Origin: Planobispora longispora
GTDB taxonomy: Bacteria; Actinomycetota; Actinomycetes; Streptosporangiales; Streptosporangiaceae
Direction of reading: 5' to 3'
Assembly: GCF_016863135.1 (NCBI RefSeq)
Contig: NZ_BOOH01000044.1
Span: 117,841 to 181,840, forward strand
Length of the DNA stretch: 64,000 bases
The position numbers and the translations under genes were made by a program. Shown here in pieces: positions 26,529-34,707 of this stretch (the first letter of the stretch is position 1; the number at the start of each line of letters is the position of its first letter). The notes beneath the pieces are model-generated. The model was not told the DNA's origin and searched no databases. It saw only the letters and a program-made list of their open reading frames with translations.

Positions 26529-26744
26529 ATGCCCATCGCCGACTTAGTGATCGTTGAGGCGTTCGTCATCGCAGCGATCATCGTTGCCGTGGTCGTCGGT
26601 GTCCTGTTCGAATGGCTCTCCGGGCGAGAGGACGCCCATCTCCACTCCCCTCCGCACCCGATCGGTGGTTCCACCGGTGACACGAGGGATTCCAACGACG
26701 GAGACGGGGACAGCTGCGGATGCGGCGACGGCGGCGACGCCTGA
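26529..26744 (+). CDS. Small single-span membrane protein with Cys-containing tail
   Basis: A 71-residue protein: MPIADLVIVEAF, then a hydrophobic helix at about residues 8-29, FEWLSGRED, a His/Pro stretch (HLHSPPHP), and an acidic tail ending SCGCGDGGDA. The ATG at 26529 has GGAGG exactly 8 nt upstream, which fixes the start. The CxC near the C terminus suggests metal binding or lipidation-independent anchoring, but this is conjecture. No family recognised. A strong hairpin terminator follows at 26803. Most of the preceding 26360-26515 has no gene. Confidence 0.7.
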   Translation: MPIADLVIVEAFVIAAIIVAVVVGVLFEWLSGREDAHLHSPPHPIGGSTGDTRDSNDGDGDSCGCGDGGDA

Positions 26745-26802
26745 CTCCCCGGATCCCCGGTTCTCCCCGGTCCTGCCCTACCGCCGGGGTCTCGGGCCGG
26801 AA

Positions 26803-26821
26803 GGCGGGCCTCAGGCCCGCC
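26803..26821. terminator. Stem-loop between convergent genes
   Basis: Perfect 8-bp stem GGCGGGCC/GGCCCGCC with a TCA loop, between the small membrane-protein gene and the convergent nuclease-like gene. It probably serves both. Confidence 0.75.
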
Positions 26822-26826
26822 GGCGA

Positions 26827-27741
26827 TCAGTGATCTCCTGCGGCCGTCTCGTCGAACAGGTCGTGCACGGTCCGGGCGGTCACCGCACGGGCCGCCCAGG
26901 ACTCCAGCCGGGCCAGGTCGGTGCAGGCAGTGATCCGGTCCCGGACCTCGTCCGGCACCTCCAGACCGCGAGTGGCCAGCACCAGCAGCACCATCCGGGC
27001 CGCTTCCCGCACCCCACCCTTCGTCTCGCCTTCCGCTCTACCTTCCGCTCTGCCTTCCTCCCGACCGCGGCCGTAGTGCTCACGGGCGAAAGGACTGTAG
27101 ACGGGCCATGATGTGGACGTCATGATCTCCTCCAGGAGGCGCCGCACGTCGGGCGCGGACATGCCGTAAGCGTATTCATAGTACTTCGGAGCGTGATCGT
27201 CGGGCAGATCCGCCAGCGCTGCGGCGAACGCCTCGACGACCTTGCGCTCACGGCCGTGCACCATCACCGCCAAGGTCGCCAGCTCCGGCTGGGCCGCGGC
27301 CTGGTGCGCATCGGTGATGGCCGGGATGGCGTCCGGCCCCAGCACGCATGCCTGCAGCCGGTAGCCGGGCAGGCCGGAGTCGATTGGCCGGGCGTAGTAG
27401 GCGGCCGTGCGGACATCGGGACAGACCACCAGGACGGTGACCGCGCAGCGCAGCTGCAGCCAGAACGCAGCGGCGTATCGGGCCAGCTGGCGGGGATCTT
27501 TGGAGGTGTCCTTCTGGATCTCGACGACGATGGCGTGGGCCGGGGCCTGGGGCGGGCCCAGGACGAGGACCAGGTCGGCCTCGAGGTCGTCGGAGGGCCG
27601 GGTGTTGAACGTCGAGTTCTCCTCCCGGACCAGCGTCGTGGTGGGCAGGTCATGTCCCAGCAGGTCACGGAGGAGCTCCACGGCCAGCTGCGGACGGTCG
27701 CGGAACAGGTCGATGAGCGAGTCATGCTGGGGGGACGGCAT
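26827..27741 (-). CDS. Rpn/YhgA-like PD-(D/E)XK nuclease family protein
   Basis: A 304-residue protein resembling the recombination-promoting nuclease / transposase-like PD-(D/E)XK group. The core EADLVLVLG followed by HAIVVEIQKD gives the Asp and Glu-x-Gln catalytic pattern of that family. A later segment HYGRGREEGRAEGRAEGE is a charged low-complexity stretch seen near the C terminus of many members. Start is ATG at 27741. The role in the cell is unclear; such proteins occur as scattered multicopy genes in actinomycetes and are not complete mobile elements. It is flanked by a terminator on its 3' side. Confidence 0.75.
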   Translation of the reverse strand: MPSPQHDSLIDLFRDRPQLAVELLRDLLGHDLPTTTLVREENSTFNTRPSDDLEADLVLVLGPPQAPAHAIVVEIQKDTSKDPRQLARYAAAFWLQLRCAVTVLVVCPDVRTAAYYARPIDSGLPGYRLQACVLGPDAIPAITDAHQAAAQPELATLAVMVHGRERKVVEAFAAALADLPDDHAPKYYEYAYGMSAPDVRRLLEEIMTSTSWPVYSPFAREHYGRGREEGRAEGRAEGETKGGVREAARMVLLVLATRGLEVPDEVRDRITACTDLARLESWAARAVTARTVHDLFDETAAGDH

Positions 27742-27860
27742 GACAACTCACTGTAATACATCGAACACTTGTAGCAACCGAATTTGCGGGCGAGTCGACG
27801 CCTACCAAGCAGCAGGGGCAGACCAGGGATGCCGGAAGCGCCGCCGCCTTGCCGTACGGC

Positions 27861-27891
27861 TGGACTCTCCCACCGTGGGAGACCTCATGCT
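27861..27891 (+). promoter_or_regulatory. MerR-type operator/promoter
   Basis: Perfect palindrome TCTCCCAC-C-GTGGGAGA at 27866-27882, between a TGGACT -35-like element (27861-27866) and a CATGCT -10-like element (27886-27891) with about 19-bp spacing. This long-spacer layout is typical of MerR-family promoters. It points to the BtrH_N gene at 27976; no merR gene is in the window. Confidence 0.5.
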
Positions 27892-27975
27892 GCTTCCAGT
27901 GGCCTTCAGTGGTTGATCATGAAGGTGTCAGGGACCGTGTGGCCGTTCGCCGCGTCGGTGTGAGGAGAGGGACGC

Positions 27976-28959
27976 ATGACCATCGTGAAGGACGTCGAGA
28001 CCCGCGGCATGCACCACTGCGAGACGACGGCGCTGGGAGTGCTGTTGCGGCATGAGGGGCTTGATCTGTCCGAGCCCATGCTGTTCGGGCTGGGCTCGGG
28101 CCTGTCCTTCGTCTATTGGGACAGCAGGGGCATGGCGGTCCCCTTTCTCGGGGGTCGCGTCAAGCCTTTCGCCCTCACCGGGAACCTGGCCGCCAGGCTG
28201 GGGCTGACATTGACGGTCGAGGAGACCGCCTCACCGCGCAAGGCGTGGGAGAACGTGGCCGCCCCCATCGACGCCGGCCGCCCGGTCGGCCTCCAGCTCG
28301 ACTGCTACCACCTGGAGTATTTCCGGTCCAAGGTGCACTTCGGCGGTCATGTCGTCGCCATGTACGGCTACGACGAGCGCGACGCCTACCTCGTGGACAC
28401 CGACCAGCAGGGAGGAGCGGTACGCACCAGCCGGGACAGCCTCGCCATGGCGCGGGCCGAACGCGGGCCGATGACCGCCAGGAACCGCTCCTTCACCATC
28501 ACCCTGCCGGCCCGCCCGCCCTCCTGGCGGGACCAGATCATCCCCGCCATCAGAGACTGCGCCGAGGCCTTCCTCGCCGCTCCCATCGCGAACCTGGGCC
28601 ACCGCGGCATCGGGAAGGCGGGCGAGAAGGTGCCCGGGTGGCTGCTCCGCGCCGGTGATCCGCGGCAGGATCTGCCGCAGGCCGCCCTCCTCATGGAGAA
28701 AGGCGGCACCGGCGGCGCCCTGTTCCGCGCCCTCTATCGCGACTTCCTCGACGAGTGCACCCGCCTGATCGACGACGGCGACCTCCGTACCGGTCACCGG
28801 TTGTACGCCGAGGCCGCCGTCCTGTGGACGGACGTGGCCGCCTTGATCACGAAGGCCGGAGAGAGCGGCGACGCGAGACACCTGGAACAGGCCGGCGCCA
28901 TCCTCCGCGATCTCTCGCGCATCGAGAAGGAGGCCATGCAGGCGCTGCGCCGGTTGTGA
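27976..28959 (+). CDS. BtrH_N / DUF4872-type protein
   Basis: A 327-residue protein whose N terminus (HHCETTALGVLLRHEGLDLSE, then GLGSGLSF) matches the butirosin biosynthesis protein H N-terminal family, with a C39-like cysteine-protease fold, followed by a DUF4872-like half. The Cys in HHCET, the His in VHFGGHVV and the Asp in YLVDTD are the plausible catalytic set. BtrH transfers an acyl group from a carrier protein to an aminoglycoside; here the partner is unknown and no aminoglycoside genes are visible. The SD GAGGAGAGG lies just before ATG 27976. A MerR-type promoter lies about 85 bp upstream. Confidence 0.8.
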   Translation: MTIVKDVETRGMHHCETTALGVLLRHEGLDLSEPMLFGLGSGLSFVYWDSRGMAVPFLGGRVKPFALTGNLAARLGLTLTVEETASPRKAWENVAAPIDAGRPVGLQLDCYHLEYFRSKVHFGGHVVAMYGYDERDAYLVDTDQQGGAVRTSRDSLAMARAERGPMTARNRSFTITLPARPPSWRDQIIPAIRDCAEAFLAAPIANLGHRGIGKAGEKVPGWLLRAGDPRQDLPQAALLMEKGGTGGALFRALYRDFLDECTRLIDDGDLRTGHRLYAEAAVLWTDVAALITKAGESGDARHLEQAGAILRDLSRIEKEAMQALRRL

Positions 28960-28986
28960 GCTCCGGCTCCGGGGAACGCGGCGCCA

Positions 28987-29017
28987 GTGGCCGGAGGGAA
29001 TCCCGCCCTCCGGCCAC
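28987..29017. terminator. Stem-loop between convergent genes
   Basis: Perfect 12-bp stem GTGGCCGGAGGG/CCCTCCGGCCAC with a 7-nt loop, located between the BtrH_N gene and the convergent amidohydrolase. Confidence 0.8.
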
Positions 29018-29028
29018 CCGGCCGGAAA

Positions 29029-30003
29029 TCACGATCTCGCCGGATCGGCGGCGGTCCAGGCGAGGAGGACGGCGGCGTCGAGGAGGGCGCGGTCGGCGGC
29101 CGGGGTGACCGCCGCCGCGGCGAAGGCGGGATCGTGCGGTACGGCCCCGCCCGCGCCGATGTCGAGCATCGGGTGGATGGCCCGGACCGCGTGGGAGACG
29201 TTGGCCATGTCGGTCATCGCGAACGGCTCGCGCTCGACCGGGGCGGGGCGGCCGAGGGCGGCGGCGTTGGCCGCGTACAGCCCGGCCAGGCCCTCGTCGT
29301 CGCGGAAGTCGAGGTAGTCGGGTTCCGGGCGGGTCAGCTTCAGCTCGCAGCCGGTCGCCACGGCCGCGCCCCGGAAGCACGCCTCCACCCGCTCGCGCAG
29401 CTCCGCGAGGTCCTCGGCCCGCGCGGCTCTGATCTCGTAGCCCGCCGCGGACCGGGCCGGGATGACGTTGGGAGCCCCGCCCGCCGCCGTGACGACCCCG
29501 TGGACGTGCCAGTCGCGAGGGAGCTGCTGGCGGAGCAGCCCGATCGCGACCTGGGCCAGCGTCATCGCGTCGGCGGCGTTGCGGCCCTCGTGCGGGGCGA
29601 GGGTGGCGTGGGCGGGGCGGCCGAGGTACTCCACGTCCAGGGTTCCCAGGGCGAACGAGCGGAACCGCACGGTCTCGAACGGCCCCGGGTGGACCGTCAT
29701 CGCCGCGTCCACGCCGTCGAAGACGCCCGCCTCCAGCAGCAGCGCCTCGCCCCCGCCGCGCTCCTCGGCGGGGGTGCCGACCACCTTCACGGTCAGGCCC
29801 AGCTCATCGGCGAACGGTGCCAGCGCCAGACCCGCCCCGGCGGAGGCGGCGGCGATGACGTTGTGCCCGCAGGCGTGGCCCAGCCCGGGGAGCGCGTCGT
29901 ACTCGGCGCAGAACGCCACGGTCACCGGGCCGGAGCCGTACGAGGCCGAGAACGCGGTCGGCAGGCCGCCCGCTCCCGCCTCCGCGCCGGCGGCCCGCGT
30001 CAC
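29029..30003 (-). CDS. M20 family amidohydrolase, N-terminally short
   Basis: A 324-residue metallo-amidohydrolase of the M20 group (hippurate/aminobenzoyl-glutamate type). Metal-site motifs are retained: GHACGHN at residues 42-48, TPAEER at about 77-82, TVHP at 103-106, and a late GAVPHDPAF. The roughly 55-70 residues that normally precede the GLPTAF segment are missing. The frame starts at GTG 30003, overlapping the esterase stop as GTGA, and codes directly for this segment. It may be a relic or a re-initiated functional core. Position in the fes operon suggests a role in siderophore amide hydrolysis, as an inference only. Confidence 0.82.
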   Translation of the reverse strand: MTRAAGAEAGAGGLPTAFSASYGSGPVTVAFCAEYDALPGLGHACGHNVIAAASAGAGLALAPFADELGLTVKVVGTPAEERGGGEALLLEAGVFDGVDAAMTVHPGPFETVRFRSFALGTLDVEYLGRPAHATLAPHEGRNAADAMTLAQVAIGLLRQQLPRDWHVHGVVTAAGGAPNVIPARSAAGYEIRAARAEDLAELRERVEACFRGAAVATGCELKLTRPEPDYLDFRDDEGLAGLYAANAAALGRPAPVEREPFAMTDMANVSHAVRAIHPMLDIGAGGAVPHDPAFAAAAVTPAADRALLDAAVLLAWTAADPARS

Positions 30004-31190
30004 AGCCACCCCGCGGCCAGCCCGGTGAGCCCGCCGGCCAGGCCGCCGAGCCAGCAGGCCGGGTCGTGGCCGCCCCGGTACTCGGTGAAGGTCACCTCGT
30101 ATCCCTTGGCCGCCAGCATCTCGGCGAAGCGGCGGTTCTCCGCCAGGAGCATCCACTCCAGCCGCCCGGCCTCCACGTGGAAGCGGACCGGGAGCCGGGG
30201 AGAGCGCTCATACCGCCGGGTCAGCCACTCCGGGTCCTCGTCGCTCCACCAGTAGGAGCCGGACTGCGACAGCACGTTGCCGAAGCGCTCCGGGGCGACC
30301 AGCGCCGCGTAGGAGGAGGTGAGCCCGCCGAAGCTCTGCCCCGCGACGACGGTCAGCTCCGGGTCCTCCGTCACCCGCCACTCGCGTACGGCCCAGGGCA
30401 GCAGCTCGTCGGCCAGGTGCCGGACGAACGGCTCGTGGCAGGCCATCTCCCTCAGGCGGGTCGGCCGGTCCACCGCGTCGGGCAGCAGCACGACCATCGG
30501 CGGGATCCGGCCCTCCACGATCAGGTTGTCCATCGTCGGCGCGATCCGCCCGGCCCACACGTCCCCGTCGAGCAGGACCATCACCGGGTACGGCCCGGCA
30601 GCGCCGTCTCCGGGGCCGTTCCCGGAGCCGTCGCCGGGGTCGTGCCCGGGCGGCGTGTAGACCCAGACCCGCCGCCCCGCGACCTCGCTCTCGCAGACCC
30701 TGCCCTCGGGGACGCCGGGCCGCCGGTCCCGGTACGGCTGCGCGGGCGCGCCGGGCAGCTCCAGCAGGGAGGAGGGGTTGCGGCCGTGGCTGCCGGGGAC
30801 CCGGACGGGGTTGCCGGGGTCGGGGAGCGCGGTCGTCATGACGCGGAGCCAGGAGTCGCGGTCGGTGCCGGGGACCTCCGTACAGGGCAGGATCTGGTAG
30901 CTGGCCCGCAGGTCCGCCTCCAGCTCGTAGGTCAGCCGGAGCACGTCGTCGCCCGGCGTCCGGCGCATCACGTGGGCGCTGATGTCACCCGCGTGCCGGT
31001 CCCGGTCGGTCAGCGTGTTGATCAGGACGACGGCCTTCTCGTCCTCGTTCCGGGCCCGCCACAGGAACGTGACCCGGTGCCTGCCCGGCGTCGCGGCGGG
31101 CTCGATCAGCGGGGTGACCTGGTTCTCCAGTTCTGCTGAGTTCTCCAGACCCAATGGCATTTCGTGATCTCCAACCTGGTCGAGTGACAT
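30000..31190 (-). CDS. fes: Enterochelin esterase-like hydrolase (Fes family)
   Basis: A 396-residue cytosolic esterase that should hydrolyse the ester bonds of a cyclic catechol siderophore to free iron. The N-terminal DUF3327-type domain (VTFLWRARNEDEKAVVLIN) is followed by an alpha/beta-hydrolase: LLDGDVW, GQSFGG with nucleophile Ser286, and the C-terminal GGHDPACW with the catalytic His. Ester cleavage fits a threonine-lactone product of the dhbF assembly line. ATG 31190 follows GGAGG by 7 nt, and the permease stop lies just upstream. A Gly/Asp-rich expansion (DPGDGSGNGPGDG) sits before the hydrolase core. Confidence 0.93.
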   Translation of the reverse strand: MSLDQVGDHEMPLGLENSAELENQVTPLIEPAATPGRHRVTFLWRARNEDEKAVVLINTLTDRDRHAGDISAHVMRRTPGDDVLRLTYELEADLRASYQILPCTEVPGTDRDSWLRVMTTALPDPGNPVRVPGSHGRNPSSLLELPGAPAQPYRDRRPGVPEGRVCESEVAGRRVWVYTPPGHDPGDGSGNGPGDGAAGPYPVMVLLDGDVWAGRIAPTMDNLIVEGRIPPMVVLLPDAVDRPTRLREMACHEPFVRHLADELLPWAVREWRVTEDPELTVVAGQSFGGLTSSYAALVAPERFGNVLSQSGSYWWSDEDPEWLTRRYERSPRLPVRFHVEAGRLEWMLLAENRRFAEMLAAKGYEVTFTEYRGGHDPACWLGGLAGGLTGLAAGWL

Positions 31191-31191
31191 C

Positions 31192-33294
31192 TCATGACCT
31201 CCGGTCCGACAGGAGGGTCCACAGCAGGAAGGGGCCGCCCAGGATGCTCGTCACGACGCCCGCCGGGATCTCCCCGCCGGAGGCGATGACGCGGCCGACC
31301 GTGTCGGCGGCCACGACGAGCGCGGCGCCGGTGAGCGGCGCCCCGACGAGCGGGAGCCGCGCGGATCCGGACAGGCGGGCGGCGAGGACGGGGGCGGCCA
31401 GCGCGACGAACGCGATGGGCCCGCCGATGCCGATCGCGAGCCCGGCCAGGACGACGGCCAGGGCGAGGACGGCCGACCGGGTCGTCCGGGGGTTCGTCCC
31501 GAGCCCGACGCCGACGTCCTCGCTGAAGCGCAGGACGGCCAGCCGCCGGGAGACGGCCAGCGCCGCGGGGAGCAGCACGGCGAGCCCGACGGCGACGGGC
31601 AGGGCCACCGGGTAGCCGCGCCCGGCGAGACTGCCGACGCTCCAGGAGTGGATGGCCGTGGCCGCGCTGAGGCCGTTCCAGGCCAGGGCCGACTGGGTCA
31701 CCGCCCCGGCCAGGGTGGTGACCGCCAGGCCCGTGACGATGAACCGGTAGCCCTGGGTGCCTGTCCCGCCGGAGATCGCGAAGACCGCCACGGCCGCGAC
31801 GAGGGCGCCGAGCGGCCCGGTCCACCAGTGCTCGAAGAGCGTCGCGGTGGACGAGAGCAGCCCGGCGGACATGATGGCGATGACGGCGCCCTGGTTGACG
31901 CCGAGCATGTCGGGGGTGGCCAGCCGGTTGCGGGCCAGCGCCTGGGTCAGGCAGCCGGACAGCCCCAGCGCGGCGCCCGCCGCCAGTCCCGCGACGACCC
32001 TGGGCAGCCGGATCTCCTGGACGAGCATGATCTGCCCGCCGGTGCCGATCCCGCGCAGCGCCTCCAGGGCCTGGCCCGCCGTCATGGCGGACTGCCCGGC
32101 CAGGATCGCCGCCAGCCCGGCCGCGCAGGCGAGGGCGGCGAGCGCGGCGGCGGCCAGGGAGGAGCGGACCGGGACGAGGGCGGAGCAGGCGCCGAGCCGT
32201 ACCGGAAACGTGTCGGACGGACGGGGCCGGAACCGGTCCCTCGCGAGGAGCGCGCGGCTCCCCCGGCCGCGCCTGGTCTTCTCCGCGAACAGGTCGCCCG
32301 CCCCCGCGGCGACCGCGCGGGAGCGGGCGACCGCGATGAGCACGGGCCCGCCGACGATGGCGATCAGCAGCGAGACCGGGGCCTCGTACGGGCGCATGAC
32401 CACCCGGGCGAGCACGTCCGCGCCGAGCAGCACGATGGCTCCGGCCAGCCCGGACAGCACGATCCGCGGGCCGACCCGGTCGCCGGGCACCGTCTTGGCC
32501 AGATGGCCCGCGAGCAGTCCGAGGAAGCCGATCGGCCCGGCCACCGCCACGGCGGCGGCGCTGAGCAGCGTGACCGCCACGGTCACCGCGACCCGGGTAC
32601 GGCCCGGCCGGTGGCCCAGGGCGACGGCCACGTCGTCGCCGAGGGAGAGCGCGGCCAGCGGGCGGGCCGCGAGGGCCGCCATGACCAGCCCGGCCAGGAT
32701 CGCCGGGGCGACCGCCAGGACCCGGTCCATCGGGATTCCGGCGAGCGAGCCGAGCACCCAGAACCGGTACTGGTCGAAGGTGCCGGGGTCGGCGACCAGC
32801 AGGGCCGAGGTGATCCCGGTGAGCGTCGCCGAGAGCGCCGCGCCCGCCAGGATCAGTTTGAGCGAGGAGAACCGGGAGCCGATCAGCAGCACGACGCCCG
32901 TGGTGAGGAGCGCGCCGCCGAGCGCCCACGCCAGGTAGGCGCCTCCCGTCTGCGCGCCCGTCCACACGATGCCCAGGACGACGCCGAGCGCGGCCCCCGA
33001 GTTCACCCCGAGCAGGCCCGTCTCGGCGAGCGGGTTGCGGGTGACGGCCTGCAGCAGCATGCCGGAGACGCCGAGGGCCGCGCCCACCACGATGGCGGCG
33101 AGTGTCCGCGGCAGCCGGAGCGTGGTGACCACCATCTCCAGGTGGGCGTCGCCGGTGGCACCCAGCAGATAGTCCACGACCTGCTCCGGACTGATCCGGC
33201 CCGCACCGGTCAGCATCGAGGTCGCGAGGAGGGCGACGAGCCCGGCGGTGCCCAGCCCGAACACCAGAGGGGGGTGCCGGAGTTGCGTAAACAT
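31192..33294 (-). CDS. Fused FecCD-type ferric-siderophore permease
   Basis: A single 700-residue protein with two complete FecCD permease halves, like FhuB. Each half carries the family signatures: RLPRTLAAIVVGAALGVSG and NPLAETGLLGVNSG in the first, RLPRVVAGLAAGAALGLSG and TPDMLGVNQG in the second, and GPIGFLGLLAGH / GPIAFVALAAP near each end. About 20 membrane segments in total. It should form the whole channel of a ferric-siderophore ABC importer. Its ATG (33294) touches the iron box, and a TAGCCT -10-like element sits 6 nt before it, suggesting a leaderless, iron-controlled transcript. No ATP-binding subunit is in the window. Confidence 0.95.
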   Translation of the reverse strand: MFTQLRHPPLVFGLGTAGLVALLATSMLTGAGRISPEQVVDYLLGATGDAHLEMVVTTLRLPRTLAAIVVGAALGVSGMLLQAVTRNPLAETGLLGVNSGAALGVVLGIVWTGAQTGGAYLAWALGGALLTTGVVLLIGSRFSSLKLILAGAALSATLTGITSALLVADPGTFDQYRFWVLGSLAGIPMDRVLAVAPAILAGLVMAALAARPLAALSLGDDVAVALGHRPGRTRVAVTVAVTLLSAAAVAVAGPIGFLGLLAGHLAKTVPGDRVGPRIVLSGLAGAIVLLGADVLARVVMRPYEAPVSLLIAIVGGPVLIAVARSRAVAAGAGDLFAEKTRRGRGSRALLARDRFRPRPSDTFPVRLGACSALVPVRSSLAAAALAALACAAGLAAILAGQSAMTAGQALEALRGIGTGGQIMLVQEIRLPRVVAGLAAGAALGLSGCLTQALARNRLATPDMLGVNQGAVIAIMSAGLLSSTATLFEHWWTGPLGALVAAVAVFAISGGTGTQGYRFIVTGLAVTTLAGAVTQSALAWNGLSAATAIHSWSVGSLAGRGYPVALPVAVGLAVLLPAALAVSRRLAVLRFSEDVGVGLGTNPRTTRSAVLALAVVLAGLAIGIGGPIAFVALAAPVLAARLSGSARLPLVGAPLTGAALVVAADTVGRVIASGGEIPAGVVTSILGGPFLLWTLLSDRRS

Positions 33295-33332
33295 AAGGTA
33301 AGGCTAACCTAATGAAGGAAAGCCTTACCTAA
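33294..33332. promoter_or_regulatory. Tandem iron boxes between divergent uptake genes
   Basis: TAAGGTAAGGCTAACCTAA at 33294-33312 is a near-perfect iron box; a weaker second copy, GAAGGAAAGCCTTACCTAA, follows at 33314-33332. They lie between the divergent fused permease and binding-protein genes and would repress both. The first overlaps the permease start codon and its probable -10 element. Confidence 0.88.
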
Positions 33333-33349
33333 CCTGCTCGGGAGTGCCA

Positions 33350-34330
33350 ATGTCCCCCCTCCGCAGAGTCGGCGGCCTGTTCGCCGCCGCTCTCGCCGCC
33401 CTGACCGTCGCAGCGTGCGGCGCCTCGTCCACGGACTCGTCCGCGACGTCTTCGGCGGCGCCCGCAGCCGCCCCCTCGTCGGCGGCTCCGGCCGCCGCCA
33501 CCCGCGAGGTCAAGGACGCGACCGGCACCCTGATCAAGGTTCCCGCCGAGCCCAAGCGCGTGGTCACGCTCACCCAGGAGGACCTCGACGCCGCCATCGC
33601 CCTCGGCGTCACCCCCGTGGGCATCACCAACGGCCAGGGAATCGACACGCCCCCGGCGTACCTGGCCGACAAGGTCCAGGGCATCCCCGTGGTCGGCAAC
33701 CTGCTCCAGCCGGTGATCGACAAGGTCGTCGAGGTCCAGCCCGACCTGATCCTCGCCGGCGACATGCAGGACCAGCAGATCCTCGACCAGCTCCGCAAGA
33801 TCACCCCCGCGACGGTCGTCACGATGGCCCCCACCGACGACTGGAAGCTGTCGTTCATGGGCATCGCCAACACGCTGAACAAGCTCGACGTCGCCAAGCG
33901 GGTCCTGGCCGACTACGACGCCGAGATCGCCGAGGCCAAGGGCAAGGTGAAGCCCGCCGAGGTGAGCATCGTGCGCTGGAACCCCCAGGGCCCGAGCTGG
34001 ATGGAGAAGCGGCAGTTCGCCAGCTTCGTCGCCACCGACCTCGGCCTCACCCGCCCCAAGGCCCAGGACAAGGACGGCACCGCCCACTCCATGCCGCTCA
34101 GCCTGGAGGCGCTGGCCGACATCGACGGCGAGTGGCTGTTCCTGTCCACCCTCACGGCCGACGGCGAGAAGGCCCTCGACGACGTGAAGAAGACCCCGGC
34201 GTTCAAGGAACTGAAGGCCGTCAAGGACGACCACGTGGTCTCCGTGGACGGCTCGGTCTGGAGCACCCGCGGCGCCCCGCTCGCCGCCCAGATCGTCCTC
34301 GACGACCTGGTCAAGGCCCTGACCGGCTGA
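33350..34330 (+). CDS. Ferric-siderophore-binding lipoprotein
   Basis: A 326-residue class III substrate-binding protein with a lipoprotein signal (hydrophobic AALAALTVAAC, lipidated Cys23), then a Ser/Ala-rich tether. The binding fold shows VPAEPKRVVTL, IALGVTPVGI, VEVQPDLILAG and a late LSLEALADIDGEWLFL. It should capture the ferric siderophore outside the membrane and deliver it to the divergent fused permease. ATG 33350 has GGAG 5 nt upstream; a GTG at 33344 would overlap it. A hairpin terminator follows at 34376. Confidence 0.94.
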   Translation: MSPLRRVGGLFAAALAALTVAACGASSTDSSATSSAAPAAAPSSAAPAAATREVKDATGTLIKVPAEPKRVVTLTQEDLDAAIALGVTPVGITNGQGIDTPPAYLADKVQGIPVVGNLLQPVIDKVVEVQPDLILAGDMQDQQILDQLRKITPATVVTMAPTDDWKLSFMGIANTLNKLDVAKRVLADYDAEIAEAKGKVKPAEVSIVRWNPQGPSWMEKRQFASFVATDLGLTRPKAQDKDGTAHSMPLSLEALADIDGEWLFLSTLTADGEKALDDVKKTPAFKELKAVKDDHVVSVDGSVWSTRGAPLAAQIVLDDLVKALTG

Positions 34331-34375
34331 CACGGCACCTGGCCGGCCGACACAGCACGAAGAGACCGCCGATCC

Positions 34376-34414
34376 GAGAGGTCGCCGGCACCGCGAGGTG
34401 TCCGGCGGCCTCTC
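34376..34414 (+). terminator. Stem-loop terminator after the binding protein
   Basis: 13-bp stem GAGAGGTCGCCGG paired with CCGGCGGCCTCTC (one G.U in RNA), with a 13-nt loop, 45 bp after the stop codon. Confidence 0.8.
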
Positions 34415-34471
34415 TGCGTATCGCCCCGGAGCCGCCCCCTATCCCACGACGCCGCCCCGCATCATCCGGCG

Positions 34472-34605
34472 GCACTGCACGACGATCGGCACCCCTGGCG
34501 GCGCTTGAGCCCCGGCCGGCAGGCCCTGCTCGTGCTCGTCCGCCTACCCAAAGGCGAGACGTTCGCCGAGATCGCCGCCGGGTTCGGCGTCTCCACGGCC
34601 GGTGC
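34472..34605 (+). pseudogene. Transposase relic (IS5-type helix-turn-helix)
   Basis: A short in-frame stretch reads WRRLSPGRQALLVLVRLPKGET, then FAEIAAGFGVSTA, the N-terminal DNA-binding segment of actinobacterial IS5/DDE transposases. The similarity ends after about 40 residues and nothing resembling the DDE catalytic domain follows. No terminal inverted repeats were recognised. It marks a decayed insertion just past the siderophore uptake genes. Confidence 0.7.
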
Positions 34606-34707
34606 GGCGGGTCCGCCTATGGTCGTACCTTCCTTCTGGAAGTCGTACGCCCCGGATCGCCTTTTCAGCCGAAGCGCCCGCGGCCGGGCGCCGGAAAGAT
34701 CCTCGGC

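Noticed and set aside
31648..33312. Long plus-strand frame opposite the fused permease
   Set aside because: The antisense strand encodes a complete FecCD permease with conserved signatures.
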